Shown here: one piece after another, positions 1 to 7,872 of the stretch
Layout: every line of letters starts with the position of its first letter
Numbering within the stretch: position 1 is the first letter of the stretch
Assembly: GCA_018371275.1 (NCBI GenBank)
Contig: JAHALF010000003.1
Span: 62,001 to 126,000 of the forward strand
Length of the DNA: 64,000 nt
Source: Clostridiales bacterium
GTDB lineage: Bacteria > Bacillota > Clostridia > Lachnospirales > CAG-274
Reading direction: 5' to 3'
Notes under the pieces: generated by a model
What the model was told of the DNA's origin: nothing
Database searches by the model: none
The model's input: the letters and a program-made list of their open reading frames with translations, nothing else
Program-made: the position numbers and the translations under genes

Positions 1-1
1 G

Positions 2-127
2 CTTATATTAACTGGAAGATATGCTTTAGAAAGTGTTAAAGAAAGAGCAGATTTAGTTACAGAAATGACAGAGATTAAACATTATTATAAAAAAGGTGTT
101 ATGGCTCGTGTTGGTATAGAAAAATAA
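2..127 (+). CDS. cobO: Corrinoid adenosyltransferase, C-terminal end (partial)
   Basis: Only the last 41 codons lie in the window; the gene enters from the left edge and stops with TAA. The visible residues include ADLVTEM, then [11 protein letters not shown] and a final GIEK. This matches the conserved C-terminus of BtuR/CobO/CobA-type ATP:cob(I)alamin adenosyltransferases (ADxVTEx...KHxxxxGxxAxxGI-x). That family transfers adenosine from ATP to the cobalt of corrinoids in the cytosol. The cbiB and cobD genes that follow in the same direction support a cobalamin operon. Family call is by motif; the nucleotide-binding N-terminus is outside the window. Confidence 0.8.
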   Translation, partial: LILTGRYALESVKERADLVTEMTEIKHYYKKGVMARVGIEK

Positions 128-140
128 GAGAGAGGGCTAT

Positions 141-749
141 ATGATAGATTATAAATTTGTTTTTGATTTAGATTCTACAATAACAAAAGAAGAAATTTTA
201 CCTTTAGTGGCTAAGGAAATAGGATTATATGAAGAAGTACAACAGCTTACAGAAAAAGCTATGAATGGACTAGAAAGCTTTTCAGAAAACTTTATAAATA
301 GAGTTAATATGTTAAAAAGTATACCATTAGAAAAAATACATAAAGTAGTAGAAAATGTAGAGTTAAATGAGTATATAGAAAAGTTTATTTTAGAAAATAG
401 AGAAAAATGTTATATTATAACAGGAAATTTAGATATAATAATTAAGCCTATTTTAAAAAAGCTTAATATGGAAGGTAGATATTTTTCTTGTGAGGGAACA
501 GTTAAAAATAATAAAATACATAGTGTAACAAAAGTTATTAATAAAAAAGATGTAGTTGAAAAGTTTGACTTTAAATTTGTCGCTATTGGTGATGGGGATA
601 ACGATATAGAAATGTTAAAGCTTGCAGAAGTTGGAATAGGCTTTGGTGGTAGTAGAGAGATTTCTTTAAAATTAAAAAATAGTGCAAATTATGTTATTTA
701 TAACGATAAAGAATTATATAGTTTTTTATATAATTTAATGAGAGGTTAA
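141..749 (+). CDS. HAD-IB (SerB-like) phosphatase in cobalamin operon
   Basis: A 202-residue HAD-superfamily phosphohydrolase. Motif I is DLDSTIT near residue 9, with two Asp for the phospho-aspartyl mechanism. Motif II is the Thr of YIITGN near residue 94, and motif IV is GDGDNDIEML near residue 152. Length and motifs resemble SerB-like HAD subclass IB enzymes, probably cytosolic. It starts 13 bases after cobO behind an AGAGAGG Shine-Dalgarno, and cbiB begins 1 base after its stop. The setting suggests a phosphatase step in nucleotide-loop assembly, such as alpha-ribazole phosphate dephosphorylation, but this is inference; phosphoserine phosphatase is the main alternative. Confidence 0.7.
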   Translation: MIDYKFVFDLDSTITKEEILPLVAKEIGLYEEVQQLTEKAMNGLESFSENFINRVNMLKSIPLEKIHKVVENVELNEYIEKFILENREKCYIITGNLDIIIKPILKKLNMEGRYFSCEGTVKNNKIHSVTKVINKKDVVEKFDFKFVAIGDGDNDIEMLKLAEVGIGFGGSREISLKLKNSANYVIYNDKELYSFLYNLMRG

Positions 750-750
750 T

Positions 751-1704
751 ATGGTTTTTAAATATGCTATAATAATAGGTTTTATAATAGATTGTATACT
801 AGGAGACCCACAAAATCCATTACACCCAATAAGACTTTTAGGACATATAAATAATATAGGTATAAAAATATATGATAAGCTAAATATAAAAAAATATAAA
901 GTTCAGTTTATATATGGTATATTTATGAATATAGCAATAATTAGTTTAGTATTTTTGTTATTTACTTTTTTTGTTAATATTTTTTATAGGCTAAACTTTT
1001 ATTTAGGAGTTATATTTGAAAGTGTAATGAGTTATTTTATAATAGCACCTAAATGTCTTTATAAAGAAAGTATGAAAATATATAAAGAGCTTAAAAATAA
1101 TAATATAAAAAATGCTAGGGTATATTTATCTTATATAGTTGGTAGAGATACAGAAAATTTAGAGGAAGAAAAAATAATTAAAGCTACAGTAGAAACTATA
1201 TCAGAAAATTTATCAGATGGTGTTATAGCGCCATTAATATTTTTAGCTATTGGTGGAGTGCCTTTAGGTATGGTTTATAAGGCTATTAATACACTAGATT
1301 CTATGGTAGGTTATAAAAATGAAAAATTTATATATTTTGGTAAATTTTCTGCTAGGTTAGATGATGTTGTAAATTTTATACCAGCAAGAATATCTGCAAT
1401 ATTTATGATAATATCAAGCTTTATAGCAAAGCTTAATTTTAAAAATGCAATAAAAATTTATATAAGAGATAAATATAACCATTTAAGCCCAAATTCTGCT
1501 CATACAGAGGCAGTGTGTGCAGGAGCTTTAGAAATACAGCTAGGGGGAACAAGCACATATAAAGGAAAAATTGTAGAAAAGAAAACAATAGGAGATAATA
1601 TTAGAAAAGCTAATATAGAAGATATATTACTTGCTAATAAGCTTATGTACATATCTACAATAATTTTTATAATAATTTTATTATTTAATTTTTTAATATG
1701 GTGA
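751..1704 (+). CDS. cbiB: Adenosylcobinamide-phosphate synthase CbiB
   Basis: A 317-residue integral membrane protein with the family opening DxxLGDPxxxxHPIRLLG near residues 14-30. Other conserved segments are GRDTENL, ETISENLSDGVIAP and AINTLDSMVGY, followed by the SPNSAHTEA segment near residue 250. These are signatures of the CbiB/CobD(Pseudomonas) family. The family attaches aminopropanol (or its phosphate) to adenosylcobyric acid to give adenosylcobinamide (phosphate). Several hydrophobic segments are visible at residues 1-20, 55-100 and 295-317. It lies tightly between the HAD phosphatase and cobD, whose product supplies the aminopropanol phosphate. Length is typical of the family. Confidence 0.93.
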   Translation: MVFKYAIIIGFIIDCILGDPQNPLHPIRLLGHINNIGIKIYDKLNIKKYKVQFIYGIFMNIAIISLVFLLFTFFVNIFYRLNFYLGVIFESVMSYFIIAPKCLYKESMKIYKELKNNNIKNARVYLSYIVGRDTENLEEEKIIKATVETISENLSDGVIAPLIFLAIGGVPLGMVYKAINTLDSMVGYKNEKFIYFGKFSARLDDVVNFIPARISAIFMIISSFIAKLNFKNAIKIYIRDKYNHLSPNSAHTEAVCAGALEIQLGGTSTYKGKIVEKKTIGDNIRKANIEDILLANKLMYISTIIFIIILLFNFLIW

Positions 1705-1708
1705 TAAT

Positions 1709-2761
1709 ATGTATAAATATGAACATGGTGGAAATGAAATTTTTAAAAATAAAAACATAATAGATTTTTCTGCTAATATAAATCCTTTAGGCTTAAAAGA
1801 AAATAGTTTAGAGGTAATGAAAAATGCTTTAGATAAAAGTGTTTTTTATCCAGATAATTTTTCTACAAATTTAAGACAGGCGATTAGTAGATATGAAAAT
1901 ATAAATAAAGATTATATATTTTGTAGTAATGGTGCATCGGATATAATTTTTAGAATAGTTAATTATATAAAACCTAAAAATGCACTAATATTAGCTCCAA
2001 CTTTTGCAGACTATGAAAGAGCTTTAAAAACAGTAAATTGTAAAATATATAAACATATTTTATTGGAAAAAGATAGTTTTAACTTAAAAGAGGATATATT
2101 AGAAATTATTAAAAAAGAGCAATTTGATATAATATTTCTATGTAACCCAAATAACCCAACAGGACAATTAATAGAAAATAAATTAATAGAAAAAATATTA
2201 AAGGTTAGTAAAGGTTATGTTTTTGTAGATGAATGTTTTATAGACTTTATAAAATATAATAATAATTATACTTGTAAAGAACTTATAAATAAATATGATA
2301 ATTTAATTATTTTAAAAGCATTTACTAAAATATTTGCATTAGCAGGTTTTAGGCTAGGATATTGTATAACAAATAATTTAAACACTATAAATAATTTATA
2401 TTTTTATGGTGCAGATTGGGCTGTTTCTATATTTGCTCAAGAGATGGGGATATACTGTCTTAAAGACTTTGAAGAATATTTGAAAAAAAGTTTAGAATAT
2501 ATAAGCATAGAAAAAGATAAAATAATAAGTAGCCTTAAAAGGTTAGATTTTAAAATAATAGGGAGTAATGCAAATTATATATTTTTTAAAGGGTATAAAG
2601 GTTTTGATAAAACTTTATATGATAACTATAATATTTGTATAAGAAGTTGTAGCAATTATACTAACCTTACAGATGAATATTTTAGAATAGGTATATATAA
2701 AAAAGAACAAAACGAAATATTAATAGAGGCGATAGAAGAAATAGAAAAGGTGATAAAATGA
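1709..2761 (+). CDS. cobD: L-threonine-O-3-phosphate decarboxylase CobD
   Basis: A 350-residue class I/II PLP-dependent aminotransferase-fold protein. It begins with YEHGGN and DFSANINPLG, which is characteristic of CobD/CobC threonine-phosphate decarboxylases and separates them from HisC. The NPNNPTGQ segment near residue 148 and FVDECF near residue 174 line the cofactor site. The PLP lysine is in the KAFTKIFALAGFRLGY segment near residue 210. The enzyme makes (R)-1-amino-2-propanol O-2-phosphate for CbiB, encoded just upstream. Its stop overlaps the start of the next gene (ATGA), indicating translational coupling. Confusion with histidinol-phosphate aminotransferase is possible from sequence alone, but the context favours CobD. 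Confidence 0.88.
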   Translation: MYKYEHGGNEIFKNKNIIDFSANINPLGLKENSLEVMKNALDKSVFYPDNFSTNLRQAISRYENINKDYIFCSNGASDIIFRIVNYIKPKNALILAPTFADYERALKTVNCKIYKHILLEKDSFNLKEDILEIIKKEQFDIIFLCNPNNPTGQLIENKLIEKILKVSKGYVFVDECFIDFIKYNNNYTCKELINKYDNLIILKAFTKIFALAGFRLGYCITNNLNTINNLYFYGADWAVSIFAQEMGIYCLKDFEEYLKKSLEYISIEKDKIISSLKRLDFKIIGSNANYIFFKGYKGFDKTLYDNYNICIRSCSNYTNLTDEYFRIGIYKKEQNEILIEAIEEIEKVIK

Positions 2762-3432
2762 TAGAAGAACATTTAAAGGGAAAAAAGTTTGTAGCATCTT
2801 ATAGTGGTGGTAAAGATAGTATGCTTGCTATATATAGGGCTATAAAGGCAGGTCTTAAGCCTTTATGCTTTATTATAACATATAACAAAGATAGAAATTT
2901 ATCTTGGTTTCACGGTGTACCTAAAGGATTGTTAGACAATGTGTCAAAATCTTTGAATATACCTATATGGCTTATAGAAACAAATGGAGAAGAATATACT
3001 AAAAATTTTGAAAAAGGACTTACAAAAGCAAAAGAGCTAGGAGCAGAAGTTTGTATATTTGGAGATATAGATTTAGAAGGACATCTTGTATGGTGTAGTG
3101 AAAGATGTGAAAATGTGGGTCTTAAGCCTTGTTTTCCTCTTTGGAAAGAAAATAGAAAAACACTTGTATATGAGTTTTTAGAAAGTGGCTTTTCATCAGC
3201 ATTTACAGTTATAAATACTAAAATGCTAAATGATAAATTTTTAGGTATGACTATGACAAAAGAAATATGTGAACAAATAGAAAAAGAAGGAGCTGACATA
3301 TGCGGAGAAAATGGTGAATACCATACTTTTGTATATAATGGCCCTATATTTAAAGAAGAAATTAAATTTAAATTTGGTGATAAAATAGAAAATAATGGTT
3401 ATTCTATTTTACCTATTTTAGAGGAGGAATAA
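2758..3432 (+). CDS. PP-loop ATP pyrophosphatase, diphthine-ammonia ligase family
   Basis: A 224-residue protein with the PP-loop SYSGGKDSMLA near residue 14, which binds ATP in adenylating ligases. Downstream are FGDIDLEGH and a GADICGENGEYHT-like segment near residue 180, both typical of the Dph6/MJ0570 (ATP_bind_4) family. Eukaryotic members amidate diphthine on EF-2, but bacteria have no diphthamide, so the bacterial substrate is unknown. It overlaps cobD by 4 bases and ends the cobalamin operon, so a role in corrinoid amidation or salvage is plausible inference. The family assignment is firm; the function is not. Confidence 0.75.
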   Translation: MIEEHLKGKKFVASYSGGKDSMLAIYRAIKAGLKPLCFIITYNKDRNLSWFHGVPKGLLDNVSKSLNIPIWLIETNGEEYTKNFEKGLTKAKELGAEVCIFGDIDLEGHLVWCSERCENVGLKPCFPLWKENRKTLVYEFLESGFSSAFTVINTKMLNDKFLGMTMTKEICEQIEKEGADICGENGEYHTFVYNGPIFKEEIKFKFGDKIENNGYSILPILEEE

Positions 3433-3703
3433 TTGATAAAAATAATATTGAGATAGATGAGATAAGAAGTATACCAAGGAATATATATAAAATTATTAAA
3501 GTTATTGATGAATATTTGCTGTCTTTTTTTCTAGCTAAAAAGTAGCATAAAATAAATATAGAAATAGTAGCTATACCAGAAAGGGCTTTAAATATGTAAT
3601 CATATAAAGTTCCATATTTCGTCTGGATACAATAAGCGAGAAGATTAAATATACATAAAATAAGACTTATTTTATCAATATTTTTATTAACAAAATTTTT
3701 AAT
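3413..3703 (-). CDS. Putative small membrane protein, possible ATT start
   Basis: On the minus strand a frame is open from an in-frame TAA upstream of 3710 down to TAG at 3413-3415, about 96 residues. The peptide is hydrophobic with three likely membrane segments (ISLILCIFNLLAY, ALSGIATISIFILCYFLA, ITLIILYIFLGILLISSI) and a charged ARKKDSK loop. There is no ATG, GTG or TTG in its first 35 codons. A good Shine-Dalgarno AGGTGG (3711-3716) sits 7 bases before an ATT codon at 3701-3703, which I take as the possible start. It converges on the PP-loop gene and overlaps its 3' end by 20 bases. No family recognised; a decayed gene is the main alternative. Confidence 0.42.
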   Translation of the reverse strand: MKNFVNKNIDKISLILCIFNLLAYCIQTKYGTLYDYIFKALSGIATISIFILCYFLARKKDSKYSSITLIILYIFLGILLISSISILFLSIIPPLK

Positions 3704-3821
3704 AAAATCACCACCTATATTTTATTAAGTATAGAGATATTATATAATATATTATAAATAGAGTAAAGTAGGAGATAATATAAATATAATTTAATAGAAA
3801 AATTTTAAGGAGAAGATAAAT

Positions 3822-4001
3822 ATGAATATACCAAAAGACCCATATATGTTATTAAGTTTTATAAATACAAAACTTAGAGATGATTTTGATAGTTTAGATA
3901 ATTTCTGTGATAGTTACAATGCTAATAAGCAAGAGATAGTAAAAAAATTAGAAGATATAGGCTACAAATATATATGTAGTGAAAATCAGTTTAAGGTTTA
4001 G
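3822..4001 (+). CDS. DUF4250 domain-containing protein
   Basis: A 59-residue ORF with start ATG behind AAGGAG (3808-3813). The sequence begins MNIPKDPYMLLSFINTKLRD and continues with a helical LEDIGYKY segment, matching the short bacterial DUF4250 family, whose members consist only of this roughly 55-residue domain. Function is unknown; the fold looks like a small helix-turn-helix-sized all-alpha unit. It sits just ahead of ruvA, and its stop lies 9 bases before the ruvA ATG, so the three genes probably share a transcript. Confidence 0.75.
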   Translation: MNIPKDPYMLLSFINTKLRDDFDSLDNFCDSYNANKQEIVKKLEDIGYKYICSENQFKV

Positions 4002-4010
4002 GTGCAAAAA

Positions 4011-4607
4011 ATGATTAGTTTTATAAAGGGAAATGTAGAAGTATTAAAGGATGGTATAATATTAATAGAAAATAATGGCATAGGCTATAAAGTCAATGTT
4101 TCTGAAAGGTCATATGTTTATTTATGTAAAAATAATCAAAATGTAAAGATATATACATTTATGAATGTTAAAGAGGGGGAAATTTCTCTTTTTGGATTTT
4201 TAACATTAGAAGAATTACAGCTTTTTGAGATGCTTATAACTGTATCTGGTGTTGGACCAAAAGGGTCAATGGCTCTTTTAAATGTTATGAGTCCAAAGGA
4301 AATAGTATCAGCTATTATAACATCAGATATAAAAGTTTTATCTAGTGGACAAGGAATAGGCAAGAAAATAGCACAAAGAATAGCTTTAGAGCTAAAGGAC
4401 AAAGTTGATATATTAGACACTATGGGTATAGAAACAAAAACAGTTAAGGACATAGAGGAAAATAATACAACTAAAGAAACTTTAGAAGCTTTAGTTACGC
4501 TTGGATTTACAAAACAAGAAATATTAAAAGCTATTAGTTCTATTGAAGATAAAAATATACCAGTAGATAAAATGATAGGCTTATGCCTTAAAAAGTTATC
4601 AAAATAG
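4011..4607 (+). CDS. ruvA: Holliday junction branch migration protein RuvA
   Basis: A 198-residue protein beginning MISFIKGNVEV, the usual RuvA N-terminal OB-fold start. I chose ATG 4011 with AGGTG six bases upstream; a GTG at 4002 in the same frame overlaps that Shine-Dalgarno and is less likely. The central helix-hairpin-helix units show VSGVGPKGSMALLN and SGQGIGKKIAQRIALELKDK near residues 70-125. The C-terminal domain III (ETLEALVTLGF...) contacts RuvB. RuvA binds four-way junctions as a tetramer and loads the RuvB motor. Length is typical, and ruvB follows 3 bases after the stop. Confidence 0.96.
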   Translation: MISFIKGNVEVLKDGIILIENNGIGYKVNVSERSYVYLCKNNQNVKIYTFMNVKEGEISLFGFLTLEELQLFEMLITVSGVGPKGSMALLNVMSPKEIVSAIITSDIKVLSSGQGIGKKIAQRIALELKDKVDILDTMGIETKTVKDIEENNTTKETLEALVTLGFTKQEILKAISSIEDKNIPVDKMIGLCLKKLSK

Positions 4608-4610
4608 GAG

Positions 4611-5618
4611 GTGATTAATATAAAAGATAGAATAATAACATCAGATTTTAAACAGGAAGATACAGATATAGAAACGAAATTACGCCCTCAAAGTTTAGAT
4701 ACATATATAGGGCAAAAAAAGGTAAAAGAAAATTTAAAAGTATATATAGAGGCTGCAAAAATGAGAAATGAGCCTTTAGACCACGTTTTATTATATGGAC
4801 CACCAGGACTTGGCAAAACAACATTATCTAACATTATAGCAAATGAAATGGGTGTTAATATAAAGGTAACATCTGGACCAGCAATAGAAAGAGCAGGAGA
4901 TATGGCAGCTGTATTAAACTCTTTAAATGAGGGTGACATACTATTTATTGATGAGATACATAGACTTAATAGGGCAATAGAAGAAGTTTTATATCCAGCT
5001 ATGGAAGATTTTTCGCTTGACATAATGATAGGTAAAGGGCCAAGCAGTAAGAGTATAAGGGTAGACTTACCTAAATTTACTCTTATAGGTGCAACTACAA
5101 GGGTAGGGCTTTTAACAAATCCTTTAAGAGATAGATTTGGAGTAATAAGTCGTTTAGAAATGTATAATTCGAGTGAACTAAGGGACATAATAAAGCGTTC
5201 AGCTGACGTTTTATGCGTAGGAGTAGATGACGAGGGTGCATTAGAGATTGCAAGACGTTCCCGTGGCACACCTAGAATAGCAAATAGGTTATTAAAAAGA
5301 GTAAGAGATTTTGCCCAAGTTAAATATGATGGAAATATAACAAAAAATATTGCTAGAGAAACATTAAATCTTTTAGATGTAGATAAGCTAGGACTTGATC
5401 CTATTGACCAAAAAATATTAAAAACTATTATAGAAAAGTTTTCTGGAGGACCTGTTGGTTTAGATAACCTTGCTGTATCTGTAGGAGAAGAAAGCGACAC
5501 AATAGAAGAAGTTTATGAGCCATATCTTATACAATTAGGATTTATAAAAAGAACGCCAAGAGGTAGAGAAATAACAGAAATGGGTTATAAACATTTTGGA
5601 ATAAATTTTGAATTATAA
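4611..5618 (+). CDS. ruvB: Holliday junction helicase motor RuvB
   Basis: A AAA+ ATPase of about 332-335 residues. Walker A is GPPGLGKTT near residue 63, Walker [10 protein letters not shown] near residue 112, sensor/arginine-finger region GATTRVG near residue 162, and a winged-helix C-terminus ends in [15 protein letters not shown]. It drives branch migration with RuvA. The only conventional in-frame start is GTG 4611, but that codon is embedded in the strong Shine-Dalgarno AGGAGGTGA (4606-4614). Family N-termini (xDRIxT) and spacing fit an ATA codon at 4620 better. Coupled to ruvA. Confidence 0.96.
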   Translation: MINIKDRIITSDFKQEDTDIETKLRPQSLDTYIGQKKVKENLKVYIEAAKMRNEPLDHVLLYGPPGLGKTTLSNIIANEMGVNIKVTSGPAIERAGDMAAVLNSLNEGDILFIDEIHRLNRAIEEVLYPAMEDFSLDIMIGKGPSSKSIRVDLPKFTLIGATTRVGLLTNPLRDRFGVISRLEMYNSSELRDIIKRSADVLCVGVDDEGALEIARRSRGTPRIANRLLKRVRDFAQVKYDGNITKNIARETLNLLDVDKLGLDPIDQKILKTIIEKFSGGPVGLDNLAVSVGEESDTIEEVYEPYLIQLGFIKRTPRGREITEMGYKHFGINFEL

Positions 5619-5742
5619 AATGTAATTTTATGTTATTTTATACAAATATTTAAAATAAATTAATATTTTATCTAATATTATAATACTTTTAAAAAAAATA
5701 ATCGTATTATAATGTATGTGAAATTTTAGGAGGTTAGTTAAT

Positions 5743-7152
5743 ATGAAAAAAAAAATAGCGATAGTTATAGGAGTTATAATAATAGGGATAGCTGGTTTAG
5801 GGGTAGCAACATTATCTAAAAAGCCTAAAAATGTAGAGACTATACCAACAGTTCAAGTAGATAACGTTAAAACCCAAAAGATGGAAATAACAGTAGATGC
5901 AGATGGAACAGTTGCATTTAGAGATAAAATATCTGTTTATGCAAAAAATACAGGAAAAGTAAATAACTTGCCTTTAAAAGAGGGAGATGCAGTAAAACAG
6001 GGAGATGTTTTAGTAAATTATGATAAATCCGCACTAGAAAATTTAAAAAGGCAACTTGATGATGCTAAGCTTTCTTTAAAATCGGCTAATTTGACTTTAC
6101 AAGGTCTTATGTTACCAACAGATGAAAGTCAAATAAAACAGTTGGAGGCACAAATTGGTCAATCAGAAAAAACAATACTTGATTTAGAAAATAATCTTAT
6201 ACAGTTAGATAAAGATATATCAAAAGCTAAATCCGATTTAGATGGGGCAAATATATTATATTCTCAAGGGGCAATATCTCAAACAGAATTTAACAATTTT
6301 GAAACTTCTCTTACAAATTTAGAAAATCAAAAAACAAGTGCACAAAATAGTTTAGATTCTGCTAAAAAACAACTAGATGCTAATAAAGCACAATATGAAA
6401 GTGCAAAAAATAAAAATCAAGACCCTAATACAAAAAATAAAATAGATAGTCAAAAAGTTATGGTACAACAAGCTCAACTTAGAGTAAATCAACTTACAGA
6501 AGATATAAACGATTTTGAAACAGCATCTACATCACCTATAACAGGTACATTAGTAAAACTTTATGTTGCAGATGGAGAAGCTGTAACAGAAGGTAAAATT
6601 GTAGCAGAGGTAGGAAACTTAAATGATCTTGTTATAGAATCTTACATACCAGAATATGACATGGATGGTGTTGCTGTTGGGCAAGAAGTTTTAATAAAAA
6701 GTGATACAACAGATGAAGAATTTAAAGGACAGATAACAAAAGTATATCCTTTAGCAGAAGTTAAAAATACAGGTGGTAGCGAAAAAAGTGTTGTAAAGGT
6801 GGAAGTATCTATGCCAGCTAATACGGCTTTAAAAGCAGGATATACGGCAGATTTAACTATTACAACAAAAGTGGATGAAAATGCTTTAATTATACCTATT
6901 ATGTCTTATATGTCTGAAAAGGTAGATGATGTTAGCTCAGAATATGTATTTGTTGTTAAAGAAGATGGCACCCTTGAAAAAAGAAATATAAAAGTTAAAA
7001 ATATTAAAAATTCTGTTGCATCGGTAGAAGGGCTTTCCGAAGGAGAAAAGGTTGTATCTGCTCCAACAGAAAATATGCAAAATGGTATGAAAGTTACACC
7101 AGTGGATAGTTCAGCACAACAGGAGCAAAAAGGTGCTAATCCTAATATGTAA
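5743..7152 (+). CDS. HlyD/MacA-type efflux adaptor protein
   Basis: A 469-residue membrane-fusion protein. A single N-terminal membrane segment (IAIVIGVIIIGIAGLGVATL) is followed by a lipoyl/barrel half motif (AKNTGKVNNLPLKEGDAVKQGD). A long Gln/Lys/Asp-rich coiled coil spans about residues 100-255, then the second lipoyl half (SPITGTLVKLYVADGEAV) and a beta-barrel domain. The C-terminus is Gln/Asn rich. In Gram-positives such proteins act outside the membrane with MacB-like ABC transporters. The ATPase and two permeases follow in the same operon. It has a good AGGAGG Shine-Dalgarno, with TATAAT at 5708-5713 upstream but no clear -35. Substrate unknown: peptide, antibiotic or lipid. Confidence 0.85.
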   Translation: MKKKIAIVIGVIIIGIAGLGVATLSKKPKNVETIPTVQVDNVKTQKMEITVDADGTVAFRDKISVYAKNTGKVNNLPLKEGDAVKQGDVLVNYDKSALENLKRQLDDAKLSLKSANLTLQGLMLPTDESQIKQLEAQIGQSEKTILDLENNLIQLDKDISKAKSDLDGANILYSQGAISQTEFNNFETSLTNLENQKTSAQNSLDSAKKQLDANKAQYESAKNKNQDPNTKNKIDSQKVMVQQAQLRVNQLTEDINDFETASTSPITGTLVKLYVADGEAVTEGKIVAEVGNLNDLVIESYIPEYDMDGVAVGQEVLIKSDTTDEEFKGQITKVYPLAEVKNTGGSEKSVVKVEVSMPANTALKAGYTADLTITTKVDENALIIPIMSYMSEKVDDVSSEYVFVVKEDGTLEKRNIKVKNIKNSVASVEGLSEGEKVVSAPTENMQNGMKVTPVDSSAQQEQKGANPNM

Positions 7153-7164
7153 GGAGGTACTAAT

Positions 7165-7872
7165 ATGGGCATAATAGAAGTAAAAGATGTAAGGAAAATA
7201 TATAAAAATGGTAAAATAGAAGTGGAAGCATTAAAAGGTATAAATTTTAGTGTTGAAAAAGGTGAATTTGTTTCTATAATGGGTTCTTCTGGATGTGGTA
7301 AATCTACGATGATGAATATTTTAGGTTGTTTAGACACATTATCAGTAGGAAAATACATATTAGACGGAGAAGATGTTAGTAAAATTTCTGGTAAAAAGCT
7401 TGCATTTGTTAGAAATAAGAAAATAGGGTTTGTATTTCAATCTTTTAATCTTTTGCCTAAATTGTCAGCATTACAAAACGTAGAATTGCCTATGGTGTAT
7501 GCTGGTATTGGTAGAGAAGAAAGAAGAAAAAAGGCTTTAAGTTCTTTAGATATAGTAGGACTTTTGGGAAGAGAACATCATAAGCCTAATGAAATGTCTG
7601 GTGGACAAAGACAAAGGGTAGCAATAGCTAGAAGCCTTGTAAATGACCCAGCTATAATATTGGCAGATGAGCCAACAGGTAATTTAGATTCTAAATCTAC
7701 TTTTGAGATTATAGAAATTTTTCAAAAGCTTAATAATAATGGGGTAACAATAGTTATGGTTACTCACGAACCAGATGTTGCAGAATACACAAAGAGAATA
7801 ATTCGTTTTAAAGATGGCTTAGTTTTGGAAGATTATTTGAACCAAGACCAAAAGATTGTAGGTGAAAGCTAA
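7165..7872 (+). CDS. MacB/LolD-type ABC transporter ATPase
   Basis: A 235-residue ABC ATPase. Walker A is GSSGCGKST near residue 39, the Q-loop is FVFQSFNLLP, the ABC signature MSGGQRQRVAIARSL near residue 144, Walker B IILADEPTGNLD near residue 164, and the switch His is in MVTHEPD. The SxNLLP Q-loop region and TGNLDS D-loop place it with the LolD/MacB/FtsE subclass that powers FtsX-fold permeases by mechanotransmission. Its stop codon overlaps the start of the first permease by one base (TAATG). It probably energises both permeases downstream. Confidence 0.93.
   Translation: MGIIEVKDVRKIYKNGKIEVEALKGINFSVEKGEFVSIMGSSGCGKSTMMNILGCLDTLSVGKYILDGEDVSKISGKKLAFVRNKKIGFVFQSFNLLPKLSALQNVELPMVYAGIGREERRKKALSSLDIVGLLGREHHKPNEMSGGQRQRVAIARSLVNDPAIILADEPTGNLDSKSTFEIIEIFQKLNNNGVTIVMVTHEPDVAEYTKRIIRFKDGLVLEDYLNQDQKIVGES

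Noticed and set aside
4002..4010. GTG 4002 as ruvA start
   Set aside because: It overlaps the AGGTG Shine-Dalgarno of ATG 4011, and the latter gives the canonical MISFIKG start.
4688..5500. A 270-codon open frame antisense to ruvB
   Set aside because: It is the mirror of ruvB codon usage, has no Shine-Dalgarno or family motif, and ruvB motifs are complete on the plus strand.
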